Shown here: positions 1-10,564 of the stretch, in pieces
Numbering within the stretch: the stretch's first letter is position 1
Layout of the letters: each line of letters begins with the position of its first letter
Assembly (NCBI GenBank): GCA_003170875.1
Contig: PMYJ01000246.1
Coordinates: 6,470 to 24,503 of the forward strand
DNA: 18,034 bases
Source of the DNA: Candidatus Dormiibacterota bacterium
GTDB lineage: Bacteria > Chloroflexota > Dormibacteria > Aeolococcales > Aeolococcaceae
Direction: 5' to 3'
Translations under genes and position numbers: made by a program
The notes under the pieces: generated by a model
What the model was told of the DNA's origin: nothing
What the model saw: only the letters and a program-made list of their open reading frames with translations
The model's database searches: none

Positions 1-660
1 GACGTCGCGGAGGTGGATGAGCGCCGCCCCGAAGCCGGCGGCGGTGTTCGGGTACCCGGCGACCCCCGTGTAGCCGGAGGAGGAGACGCTGGCGGAGAGC
101 GTGGAGGCGTCACCACCCCCGGCGCGCTGCTGCAGGTAGCCCCACAGGTCCGGCTCCACCTGCACGATGACGGTCCCCCCCGCCTGGGCCGACCGCTCCA
201 TGAGCAGGGCGAAGCTGGCGTAATAGCTCGCCATGGTGGTGCGGTCGTTGAGGTTGCTGAAGTCGCGGTCGGACTCGTCCGAGCCGGTGCTCGGGGACGA
301 CTGCAGCATTTCGTACCAGCTGAAGACCGGGATGTAGCCGGCGCTGTGGCTGGCGGTGACGTAGTCGAGGGCGAACTGGCCCGCGGGCAGGGACGGGTCC
401 TGCCACGTCTCCCAGTTGCCCGAGGTGTTGACCCCACCCGAGATGTACTGGTAGCGATAGGCCCAGGGCACCCCGCTCCCGGTCATCCAGGAGAGGTCCG
501 AGGGGCCGCTGGCCAGGCCGAACTGGAGGCGGTCGGTGGGGAGGGTGGGCGCGCCGGCGGCGCGGGCCTGGGCTCCCGGCAAGGCGGGGAGCACGAGGAT
601 CGAGCAGAAGGCGAGGACCAGGAGCAGGCTGCGCCGGGTGGCTCTGGGGATGCCGGACAT
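1..660 (-). CDS. Secreted protein, possibly glycoside-hydrolase-like (3' end cut by the window edge)
   Basis: The frame is open without a stop from an ATG at 660 to the left edge (220 codons), so the C-terminus is missing. Residues 1-35 form a clear Sec signal peptide: basic MSGIPRATRR, then a hydrophobic stretch LLLVLAFCSILVLPALPG, with AQA or ARA as plausible cleavage sites. The Cys is not in a lipobox, so a lipoprotein is unlikely. The mature part is rich in aromatic residues and Ser/Gly, with YRYQYISGGVN near 69-79, GYIPVFSWYEM near 108-118 and VIVQVEPDLWGYL near 164-176. A strand ending in Glu-Pro-Asp within such a context looks like a TIM-barrel glycoside-hydrolase-like protein with a possible catalytic carboxylate at E169. 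That is inference from pattern, not a recognised family. The start is chosen because the signal peptide begins there. It is probably exported and may act on extracellular polysaccharide. Confidence 0.72.
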   Translation of the reverse strand, partial: MSGIPRATRRSLLLVLAFCSILVLPALPGAQARAAGAPTLPTDRLQFGLASGPSDLSWMTGSGVPWAYRYQYISGGVNTSGNWETWQDPSLPAGQFALDYVTASHSAGYIPVFSWYEMLQSSPSTGSDESDRDFSNLNDRTTMASYYASFALLMERSAQAGGTVIVQVEPDLWGYLQQRAGGGDASTLSASVSSSGYTGVAGYPNTAAGFGAALIHLRDV

Positions 661-818
661 CCCCGCCGACGGTAATGCGCCGCAGTGGTGGTCGCGTGAC
701 GGTGCGGTTACGATCGGGTGGGTGGCGCCGGCGCTACCATCCTTGGAACGGTCACGGATGGAAGCCGTGCGCCCCGATGGGCGGGCCCCTACCCGGCGAT
801 CGCGAGCCGCTCCTTGGG

Positions 819-835
819 CTGCCTGCGCGAGGCAG
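819..835 (-). terminator. Hairpin just past the small membrane gene
   Basis: Perfect 6-bp inverted repeat CTGCCT/AGGCAG with a 5-nt loop, starting 8 nt beyond the stop of the minus-strand gene at 844. No T-run follows, so intrinsic termination is uncertain. The placement is the main support. Confidence 0.35.
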
Positions 836-843
836 GGCCGAAC

Positions 844-1059
844 TCAGCCCCGGCTGTGTCCCGCCCAGCGGAGCACGAGGTAGACCGCCAGCCCGATCAC
901 CGCGAGGACCACGACCGTCTTCACGAGGAAGAGGACCACCCCGACGACCCAGCCCAGCACAACGTAGGCGAGGATCACGGCGATGACGGCCACCACGATG
1001 ACGGTGAGGGCGTGGTGCGGCCGGACCCCGGCCGGCGAACTGTTCGGAGAACTGTCCAT
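844..1059 (-). CDS. Small two-helix membrane protein
   Basis: This encodes a 71-residue protein. It has a short polar N-terminus (MDSSPNSSPAGVRPHH), then two hydrophobic segments at about residues 17-39 and 42-65, separated by a short turn with one Lys. It ends in a short polar tail. The composition (Val, Ile, Leu, Ala, few charges) fits a double-spanning inner-membrane protein. No catalytic or binding motif is visible and I do not recognise a family. An in-frame GTG at 1083 would add eight residues; the ATG at 1059 is preferred because it leaves a conventional N-terminus, but neither start has a good Shine-Dalgarno sequence. It lies downstream of the ArsR-type gene on the same strand, 110 bp from that gene's stop, with a strong hairpin between them. 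A shared transcript is therefore doubtful. Confidence 0.62.
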   Translation of the reverse strand: MDSSPNSSPAGVRPHHALTVIVVAVIAVILAYVVLGWVVGVVLFLVKTVVVLAVIGLAVYLVLRWAGHSRG

Positions 1060-1085
1060 GGGCCGATCATGGCACGTTCCCACCC

Positions 1086-1103
1086 AGGGCGCCGGCGCGC
1101 CCT
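1086..1103 (-). terminator. Perfect 7-bp hairpin between the regulator and the small membrane gene
   Basis: AGGGCGC, loop CGGC, then GCGCCCT gives a compact GC-rich stem-loop 66 nt past the stop of the ArsR-type gene on the minus strand. There is no T-tract. It may be a terminator for the regulator gene or a leader structure for the membrane protein gene. Confidence 0.35.
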
Positions 1104-1169
1104 CCGCCCTCCGTGAGGCGGCTCAGCGGATGCCGCGCGTGGACGCCGCTCCGCGGAGGCACCGCTGGG

Positions 1170-2216
1170 TCAGGCGCCGTCGGCGCGGCGGGTCGGGTCG
1201 GTTTGCCGCGACGGAGCGACCATCCCCTGGAGACCGTCGAGGAGCGCGTCGAGTGCGTCCCTCTGGAGGACCAGCACGCGCCGCCCGCCCTCCGTCGAAT
1301 TGGCGACGAGGCCCGCGTCGCGCAGGACCTTCACGTGGTTGCTGACCGTCGGCTGCGCCAGCCCGAAGAGGGTGGCGAGCTCGGTGACGGTGCTCGGAGC
1401 GGAGCGCAGCACCTCCACCATGGCCAGCCGCGTCGGGTCCGAGATGGTCTTCAAGCGTCGCGCCAGGATTTCGGTGCGGGCCCGCGCCTCCGCACCGCTG
1501 CCCTCCGCCCGCACCCCGATCAGCACCATCCCGGGCAGATCCGCCAGGGACCCCAGGTGGGCGAAATAGGCGGGGACCACCGCGACGATGCCCTCGGGAG
1601 GGAGGGACCCGACCAGGTCCTCGAGGAGGTGGCCACCCGGCGTGTGGGTGCTGTGGGCGATCTCCTGCCAGGGGGCGCCGCGGTGCTGGATCTCACGCCG
1701 CGCGGCGACCGCGGCCTCGACCGACCGCAGACCGTTGTGCACCCAGTCCGGCCTGATGGCGGACCAGACGTCGCGGACTGCCTCCACGTAGGCGCGGCGG
1801 GTTTCCGCAGATGAGCGGAGCCGGGCCAGGCGGTTGCGCACGGCCGCTCGGTCGTCCTCGGTCTCGGAGGCGAGCCGCAGGTCAACCGGTGCGGTGGCGC
1901 AGAGGTCTTCCAACCGTCCCAGCAGTTCCTCGGCCTCGAGCGTGAAGAGGAGGCCCCCGTGGTGGGCGAGGATCGCAAGCTCCATCGAGCCGCCGCAGTC
2001 CGTCGTCTCCAGGGGACCCCAGAGGGCGCGCACCTGCTCCGCCAGCCGGGGAGTTTCCTCATAGATCCTGCCCAGGGTGGCGTGGTCCCGGCGGAAGGAA
2101 GGTCGCCAGGCCGCGTGCAGGACCCAGTCGAGCTCGACGGCGATGGACCCTGCCACCGCCACGTCAGGCCGGCGCTCGGCGGCACTCTCGTCTTCGTGGT
2201 AGAACGGCATAGCCAT
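1170..2216 (-). CDS. ArsR-family transcriptional regulator with long N-terminal domain
   Basis: This is a 348-residue protein, much longer than classical ArsR repressors of about 100 residues. The C-terminal third carries a winged helix-turn-helix. It starts at RRLKTISDPTRLAMVEVL (about 253-270), continues TVTELATLFGLAQPTVSNH (276-294) as the HTH, and then VKVLRDAGLV leads into the wing. The N-terminal 230 residues match what I know of the DUF5937-type ArsR regulators common in high-GC Gram-positive bacteria; that assignment is from memory. No obvious metal-binding Cys cluster is present (only C74 and C106), so a metal ligand is not supported. It starts ATG GCT ATG, so an alternative start at 2210 is possible. 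No strong ribosome-binding site precedes it, and a TATAGT box lies only 3 nt upstream of the first ATG, which suggests a leaderless or near-leaderless message. It is divergent from the ORF at 2273, which it may control. Confidence 0.9.
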   Translation of the reverse strand: MAMPFYHEDESAAERRPDVAVAGSIAVELDWVLHAAWRPSFRRDHATLGRIYEETPRLAEQVRALWGPLETTDCGGSMELAILAHHGGLLFTLEAEELLGRLEDLCATAPVDLRLASETEDDRAAVRNRLARLRSSAETRRAYVEAVRDVWSAIRPDWVHNGLRSVEAAVAARREIQHRGAPWQEIAHSTHTPGGHLLEDLVGSLPPEGIVAVVPAYFAHLGSLADLPGMVLIGVRAEGSGAEARARTEILARRLKTISDPTRLAMVEVLRSAPSTVTELATLFGLAQPTVSNHVKVLRDAGLVANSTEGGRRVLVLQRDALDALLDGLQGMVAPSRQTDPTRRADGA

Positions 2217-2219
2217 GAG

Positions 2220-2225
2220 ACTATA
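2220..2225 (-). promoter_or_regulatory. Possible -10 box for the ArsR-type gene
   Basis: On the minus strand this reads TATAGT, close to the TATAAT consensus, in a locally AT-rich patch. A TSS at the usual spacing would fall at or within the first codons, so initiation at the second ATG (2210) as a leaderless message is possible. The only -35-like hexamer, TTGTCA, is too close (13 nt). Confidence 0.35.
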
Positions 2226-2237
2226 TCACCATGTAGC

Positions 2238-2266
2238 TTGACAAGTCCCAGAGTTCATGCAAAGAT
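2238..2266 (+). promoter_or_regulatory. Sigma70-type promoter for the 96-residue ORF, predicted leaderless
   Basis: A perfect TTGACA at 2238-2243 is followed after exactly 17 nt by AAAGAT (2261-2266), a weak -10. Six nucleotides later comes the ATG at 2273, so a normal transcription start would coincide with the start codon. This is the best -35 box in any intergenic region of the window. It lies between two divergent genes, where the ArsR-type product could bind. Confidence 0.5.
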
Positions 2267-2272
2267 ACCGAT

Positions 2273-2563
2273 ATGGCTATGAACGTATGGATAACCGAGC
2301 AGGCTTCGACCGCGCGGATCGACGACCTGCGACGCATCGCCAGCGCGGACCGGCTGGCGCGAGAGCTCGAGGGCCGGGCGTGGCGCCCGCGCGGGCACGC
2401 GGCTCCGGGCCGGGTTGTCGGCGATTGGCTTCTGCGCGCCGGCACCCGCCTCGCGGGTGACGACCGGGCTCGCCAGCTCGTCGGTCTCGGCGGGGCGGAG
2501 CCGGCTCGGCGCGCCCCGTCGCTGCGGATCCCGACCCTGGCTGAGACCGGCCACCGCAGCTGA
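2273..2563 (+). CDS. Small basic protein of unknown function
   Basis: This 96-residue ORF begins MAMNVWITEQASTARIDDL and has an Arg/Ala-rich amphipathic helical middle (RRIASADRLARELEGRAWRP), then GDWLLRAGTRLAGDD. It ends with a Pro/Arg-rich tail. I recognise no domain. Short proteins of this style (Arg-rich helices followed by a G-x-LLxRxGxRLAG stretch) are frequent in high-GC Gram-positive genomes. Three things support it as real: a TTGACA promoter placed for leaderless initiation, divergent orientation next to a regulator gene, and a perfect 8-bp hairpin overlapping its stop codon. A second frame at 2257-2460 is open but has no such support. It could be a target of the divergent ArsR-type regulator. 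No catalytic residues can be named. Confidence 0.6.
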   Translation: MAMNVWITEQASTARIDDLRRIASADRLARELEGRAWRPRGHAAPGRVVGDWLLRAGTRLAGDDRARQLVGLGGAEPARRAPSLRIPTLAETGHRS

Positions 2564-2584
2564 GGAGCGAAGGGCGCGCTCCTC
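2562..2584 (+). terminator. Stem-loop overlapping the stop codon of the small ORF
   Basis: GAGGAGCG and CGCTCCTC form a perfect 8-bp stem around a 7-nt loop. It begins at the second base of the TGA of the small ORF. A second mini-hairpin, GCCG-TAA-CGGC (2585-2595), follows directly. No T-run is present. It probably ends the small-ORF transcript, insulating it from the redox operon downstream. Confidence 0.5.
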
Positions 2585-2721
2585 GCCGTAACGGCGCCGC
2601 GGCTTCGTAGCAGCCGGGGCGACTAGCATGTGCCCCGACGTGTGCTCATCGAACCCCTCCCGCGCCATGGGTGGGCCCGCCCCCGGACGTCCTCGCAGGG
2701 CTGATGGAGTGAGCGCACCGA
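2585..2721. other. Intergenic segment ahead of the redox operon
   Basis: No gene is supported here. It contains TAGCAT (2624-2629), a TANNNT-type -10 candidate without a good -35, lying inside a GGGGC/GCCCC inverted repeat (2616-2620 and 2632-2636). This is the most plausible promoter or operator area for the operon beginning near 2722-2772, but the support is weak. Confidence 0.3.
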
Positions 2722-2775
2722 TGAGCCGGAATCGAGCGGCGGCTATCCCTCCGATGGGCCGGAGTTGAGAGATGA
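2722..2775 (+). CDS. Possible 17-residue leader peptide
   Basis: The ORF encodes MSRNRAAAIPPMGGVER and its TGA overlaps the ATG of the GltD-like gene in the classic ATGA arrangement. A GGAG lies at 2707-2710, 11 nt before the ATG. Such an overlap can couple translation of the leader to the first operon gene. In high-GC DNA an open frame of 17 codons is easily fortuitous, so this is tentative. Confidence 0.25.
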
Positions 2776-4405
2776 GCCTGCGCCGTCTTGAGCTGACGCA
2801 GCTTCCCGATCTGGCTCACGGCACCGCCCGGGCCGGCCCCGTCCGCAGCCGCCGGCCCACCTACGTCGACCTGCTGCCCCCCTGCAACGCCGGCTGTCCG
2901 GCCGGCGAGAACATCCAGGCGTGGCTCGGCCTCGTCATGGACGGCCACCACGAGGAGGCCTGGCGGCAGCTGGTCGCCGACAACCCGCTCCCGGCCATCC
3001 ACGGGCGGGTCTGCTACCACCCCTGCGAGGACGTCTGCAACCGTGCCGAGCTGGACAGCTCCGTCTCGATCCACTCGGTCGAACGCTTTCTCGGTGACCT
3101 GGCCCTCAGCTCGGGCTGGCCATTTCCCGCCGCCGCCGCCTCGAGCGGCAAACGGGTGCTGGTCATCGGGGCGGGCCCGAGCGGGCTCTCCGCCGCCTAT
3201 CAGCTGGCGCGCCAGGGCCATCAGGTCGAGATCCGGGATCTGAGCCCGGAGCCGGGCGGGATGATGCGCTACGGCATCCCCGAATACCGGCTGCCGCGCG
3301 ACGTGGTGGCGGGCGAGCTGGCCCGGATCGAGGCGCTGGGGGTCCGCTTCGTCCTCGGCCACCGGGTCACCGACCTCGACGCCGAGCGGGCCGAGGGAGG
3401 TTTCGACGCCGTCTTCGTGGCCGTCGGCGCCCACCTCTCCAAGCACGTGGACATCCCCGCGCAGGACGCCGGCCGGATCATCGACGCGGTGCCCTTCCTG
3501 CGCGAGGTGGCGGCTGGCGGGCGTCCGGTCCTCGGGCGGCGGGTCGCGATCTACGGCGGCGGCAACACCGCCATGGATGCGGCCCGGGTGGCCAAACGGC
3601 TCGGAGCCAGCGAGGCGCTCATCGTCTACCGCCGTGACCGGGAGCGGATGCCGGCCCACGAGGAGGAGGCCGAGGCGGCGGAGCGCGAGGGAGTGCGGAT
3701 CAATTGGCTGCACACCATCACCGCCTTCGACGGTCCCGAGCTGACCGTGGAGGTGATGGAGCTCGACGAGAAGGGGTTCCCCCAGCCCACCGGCCGGATG
3801 GAGCGGCTCGCCGCCGACACCCTCATCCTCGCCGTCGGTCAGGACGCCGACACCGGGTTTCTCCGCCGCGTCCCGGGAGTGGAGTTCAAACCCGACGGGA
3901 CGGTGATGGTCTCCACCTCGATGATGACCGGGTGCCCCGGGGTCTTCGCCGGCGGTGACATGGTGCCCTCGCTTCGGACCGTCACCGTCGGTGTCGGCCA
4001 CGGCAAGAAGGCGGCCCGGTTCATCGACGCGTACCTGCGCGAGGCCCAGGCGCCGTCCGCCGCCAAGCACTCCATGGCGAGCTTCGACCGCCTGCATCCC
4101 TGGTACTTCGCCGACGCGCTCTCGCGCAAGCAGCCCGAGCGCGAGCCGGTGGAGCGGGTGGCCGACTTCGCCGAGATCGTCGGGGGTCTCAGCCAGGTGG
4201 AGGCCGTCTTCGAGGCGCGGCGCTGCCTCTCCTGCGGCAACTGCTTCGAGTGTGACGGCTGCCTGGCCGCCTGCCCGGAGGATGCGGTGGTCAAGCTCGG
4301 CGTGGGACACCGATACCGCTTCGACTATGACCGCTGCACCGGGTGTGGAACCTGCTTCGAGCAGTGCCCGGTGCACGCCATCGAGATGATCGGGGAGCCG
4401 GGCTG

Positions 4406-4406
<1 letters not shown>
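2772..4406 (+). CDS. GltD-like NAD(P)-dependent FAD/Fe-S oxidoreductase subunit
   Basis: This 544-residue protein resembles the small subunit of glutamate synthase, with extra ferredoxin modules. An N-terminal Fe-S module shows C38, C42, C81, C85 and C89 (CNAGCPAG and CYHPCEDVC). The FAD Rossmann motif is VLVIGAGPSGLSAAY (129-143), followed by GGMMRYGIPEYRLP (162-175). The NAD(P) motif is VAIYGGGNTAMDAARVAKR (258-276), and YRRDRERMP (286-294) favours NADPH. The FAD-closing motif is VFAGGDMV. A C-terminal double cluster has Cys at 485, 488, 491, 494, 497, 501 and then 522, 525, 528, 532. Start ATG follows GGAG at 7 nt. Its stop overlaps the PFOR start by one base (TGATG). Relatives such as KorC of the Thauera 2-oxoglutarate enzyme pass electrons between a 2-oxoacid oxidoreductase and NADP. 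By analogy it should connect this PFOR to NAD(P)H. No glutamate synthase large subunit is nearby, so a GOGAT role is not supported. Confidence 0.92.
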
Positions 4407-8025
<3,619 letters not shown>

Positions 8026-8029
<4 letters not shown>

Positions 8030-9027
8030 ACCTGGAGACCACCTACCTCGGTCTGGTGCTGCCGAGCCCGCTGGTGGCGTCGGCCGGCCCGCTCACGCGC
8101 CATGTGACCGGGATCCGCCGGCTCGCCGCCGCCGGGGTGGGAGCGGTCGTGCTGCCCTCCCTTTTCGAGGAGCAGATCCGGCGCGAGGCGGAGCGGGACG
8201 CCGCCCTGGCCGAGGCGGGCAGCGAGAGCTTCGGCGAGGCGCTCTCCTACCTCCCCGCTGTGATCGGGGACGGGGAGCCGCGCCAGTATCTGAGCCTGAT
8301 CGAGAGGGCCAGCGCGGCGGTGAAGATCCCGGTGATCGCGAGCCTCAACGGCGCCACCACCGGGGGCTGGACCGCGTACGCATCGGCCATGCAGAGCGCG
8401 GGAGCCGCTGCCCTCGAGCTCAACATCTACTACCTGCACGGCGACCCGCTGACGCCCGCGCGTGACGTCGAGGAGCGGTACATCGAGATCCTCTCCGCCG
8501 TCAGGGCCGCGGTCACCATCCCGATCGCGGTCAAGCTGGCCCCGTATCTCAGCTCCATGGGGGAGATGGCGACCCGGCTCCACGGGGCGGGCGCGGACGG
8601 GCTGGTCCTCTTCAACCGCTTCATGCAGTCCGACATCGATCCCGACACCCTCACCGTCACGGCCGGGCTCACCCTCTCCAACCCGGCCGAGGGAGTGCTG
8701 CCGCGCTCCTGGATCGCCCGGCTGCGCGGGACCGTCCCGCTGTCGCTCGCCGCCAGCACCGGCGTGGAGAGCGCCCACGACGTGGCCGCCTACCTCCTGG
8801 CCGGCGCCGACGTGGTCATGAGCACCTCATCGCTGCTCCGCCACGGGCCCGAGCACGCGGCGGCGCTGCTCGACGGGCTCCAGGCGTGGATGGCGCGCAA
8901 GGGCTTCGTGAGCCTGGACCAGGTGCGGGGACGGCTGTCGCCTGGGAGCGGTGACGCTTCCGCCTACGGGCGATCGAGCTATCTCACCACCATCGACGTG
9001 GCGACGCACACTTACGGGCCCGGCTGA
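8026..9027 (+). CDS. Dihydroorotate-dehydrogenase-like TIM-barrel flavoprotein
   Basis: This 333-residue protein starts at TTG, overlapping the PFOR gene by 4 bp. The fold signature is of PyrD class 1: LGLVLPSPLVASAGPLT (8-24), IPVIASLNG (101-109), AALELNIYYLHGDPL (128-142), IPIAVKLAPY (165-174, with K170), DGLVLFNRF (191-199), LAASTGVES (241-249) and ADVVMSTSSLL (261-271). K170 and the STG loop fit FMN phosphate and ring contacts. However, the class 1 active-site signature N-x-S-C-P-N is replaced by N-I-Y-Y-L-H, so the catalytic Cys or Ser is missing and ordinary dihydroorotate oxidation is unlikely. I recall similar DHOD-like genes beside nifJ in other bacteria. Tight coupling to the GltD-like and PFOR genes suggests a redox or accessory role with that complex. 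The substrate is unknown, and FMN retention is an inference. Confidence 0.88.
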
Positions 9028-9079
9028 GGGCGGATCGGACCGGCCGCCGGCGGGTCGGCGTAGCGCGTTCGAGACCGGC

Positions 9080-9101
9080 GAGGAGAGAGCGAGGAGAGAG
9101 C
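9080..9101 (+). repeat. Tandem 11-bp duplication carrying the Shine-Dalgarno of the MFS gene
   Basis: The unit GAGGAGAGAGC occurs twice head to tail (9080-9090, 9091-9101), ending directly before the GTG start at 9102. It provides two purine-rich ribosome-binding sequences, 6 and 17 nt before the start. Confidence 0.75.
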
Positions 9102-10331
9102 GTGGATTCGACCGGTCCTGGCCCGGCCGGGCTGACCGTCGCCGGCGCTGACGACAGCTCTCTGGCCTCCCGGCACCCGGTCGCCGCCCTGGCCGCGCTC
9201 GCAGCGCTGGGTGGTGCCGCCTTCTGCTTCGTCACCGGTGAGACCCTGCCGGTGGGGCTGCTGCCCCAGCTGTCCGCTGGCCTGCGCGTCTCCCTCTCCG
9301 CCATCGGCCTGCTGGTCACGATCTATGCGCTGGTGGTCGTGGCCGTCTCGGCGCCGCTCACCCACCTGACCCGTGGCATCTCCCGCCGCCCCCTCCTGAG
9401 CGGCCTGCTGGCCACCTTCGTGCTGGGGACACTGGCGGCTTCGGCGGCTCCGAGCTACGGCTGGCTGATCGCGGCGCGGGTGGTGATCGCCCTCGCCCAG
9501 GCTGTCTTCTGGTCGATCGTCGCGGTGGTCGCGGTCGGTCTCTTCCCGCCGCGGGCAAGGGGACGGGCGGTCGCCGGGGTCTTCGCCGGCAGCTCGATCG
9601 CATTGATCCTGGGGGTTCCCGCCGGAACCTGGATCGGTCAGCTGGCGGGTTGGCGGCTCGCCTTCGTGGGCCTCAGTGGCCTCGGCCTCATCGACCTCGC
9701 CGCGCTGGCCGTGCTCCTGCCGTCGATGCGATCGGGCGAGGGGCACGCCGCCGCCGGCGCTCACCCGGACGCGCGCCGCTACCTGCTGACGGTGCTCACC
9801 ACCACCCTCTGCGTGAGCGGTTCCTTCACCGCGTACACCTACGTCACCGCCTTTCTCACCCGGGTCAGCGGACTTCCGCTCCGGGCGGTGGCGCCGATCC
9901 TGCTGCTCACCGGGATCGCCGACGCGGCGGGGATCGTGGTCACCGGGTTTCTGATCGATCGGCGGCCCACGCTGGCCCGGGTCGGCCCGGTGGCAGTGCT
10001 CGCCACCGGGCTGCTCGCGCTCTTCGCCTTCGGCACCTCGGGTGCGGCGACCATCGTCCTCGAGGCCTGCGCCGGCATCGGTCTCTCCGGCGTGGCCATC
10101 GCCCTCCAGAGCCACGTCCTGGTGGTGGCACCGCGGCGCACCGACATCGCCTCGGCCTGGTACTCGGCCTCCTTCAACGTCGGCATCGCAACGGGCCCGC
10201 TGGTGGGAGGGCTCGTCCTCTCCACCCTCGGGCTGCGCTTCACGCCGCTCGTCGGGAGCGCGCTGGTGCTGCTGGGCCTGGCCGCCGTGATTGTCGAGAG
10301 CCGTAGCGGCCGGCGCGCCCCCGCCGGGTGA
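9102..10331 (+). CDS. MFS transporter, DHA1 efflux type
   Basis: This is a 409-residue hydrophobic protein with about twelve predicted membrane segments in two halves. The first segment begins near residue 24 (VAALAALAALGGAAFCF). The loop between segments 2 and 3 reads APLTHLTRGISRRPLLSG, a degenerate MFS motif A of the kind seen in AraJ or chloramphenicol-exporter relatives. Segment 5 has the proline/glycine-rich GSSIALILGVPAGTWIGQ, typical of motif C in drug:H+ antiporters, which supports export rather than uptake. A second half begins near 225 after a short cytoplasmic loop. GTG start is chosen for the adjacent duplicated GAGGAG. It lies 74 bp after the DHOD-like gene on the same strand and may share its transcript. 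The substrate cannot be told from sequence. Confidence 0.92.
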   Translation: MDSTGPGPAGLTVAGADDSSLASRHPVAALAALAALGGAAFCFVTGETLPVGLLPQLSAGLRVSLSAIGLLVTIYALVVVAVSAPLTHLTRGISRRPLLSGLLATFVLGTLAASAAPSYGWLIAARVVIALAQAVFWSIVAVVAVGLFPPRARGRAVAGVFAGSSIALILGVPAGTWIGQLAGWRLAFVGLSGLGLIDLAALAVLLPSMRSGEGHAAAGAHPDARRYLLTVLTTTLCVSGSFTAYTYVTAFLTRVSGLPLRAVAPILLLTGIADAAGIVVTGFLIDRRPTLARVGPVAVLATGLLALFAFGTSGAATIVLEACAGIGLSGVAIALQSHVLVVAPRRTDIASAWYSASFNVGIATGPLVGGLVLSTLGLRFTPLVGSALVLLGLAAVIVESRSGRRAPAG

Positions 10332-10336
10332 TTCCC

Positions 10337-10370
10337 GGCGCACACGCGTCCTTGCTAGGACGTCTGCGCC
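10337..10370 (+). terminator. Two-part stem-loop after the MFS gene
   Basis: Six nucleotides past the MFS stop, GGCGCA pairs with TGCGCC (outer 6 bp). Across a small internal loop, CGTCCT pairs with AGGACG (inner 6 bp) around a TGCT tetraloop. No T-run follows. It is the likely 3' end of the plus-strand redox/MFS transcript. Confidence 0.5.
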
Positions 10371-10412
10371 ATCATCGGCTGGGCATGCCGCCGACGTTCA
10401 GCGCCAGGTCAC

Positions 10413-10445
10413 GAGCCCAACAACCCCGGGTCAACAGTTGGGCTC
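10413..10445. repeat. Perfect 9-bp inverted repeat
   Basis: GAGCCCAAC (10413-10421) and GTTGGGCTC (10437-10445) are exact reverse complements around a 15-nt spacer. It sits in the convergent intergenic region, where it could be a terminator, an RNA-stabilising stem or a protein-binding dyad. Confidence 0.6.
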
Positions 10446-10550
10446 CGTGCTCCCGATGGTGGCACCCGAACCTGGGAACTTGCTCAGAGTCTCCTCGGAG
10501 GCCGATGGGCCGGGACCCGTCGCCTCCCGGGCTCCCCTCGCGGCCCGGAG

Positions 10551-10564
10551 CGCCTCACCAGGCG
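10551..10564 (-). terminator. Hairpin after the DUF4097 gene
   Basis: CGCCT, loop CACC, AGGCG forms a 5-bp stem starting 8 nt past the DUF4097 stop on the minus strand. A wider pair GGCTCCC/GGGAGCC (10530-10536 and 10564-10570) offers an alternative fold. No T-tract is present. Confidence 0.3.

Noticed and set aside
4343..4405. Upstream in-frame ATG for the PFOR gene
   Set aside because: It adds 21 residues unlike any PFOR N-terminus and overlaps the ferredoxin domain of the previous gene. The ATG at 4406 matches the family start and has a ribosome-binding site.
9012..10343. 443-codon minus-strand frame opposite the MFS gene
   Set aside because: The composition is polar and repetitive (Gly, Gln, Arg, Asp), it has no domain, and it fully overlaps a convincing transporter gene.
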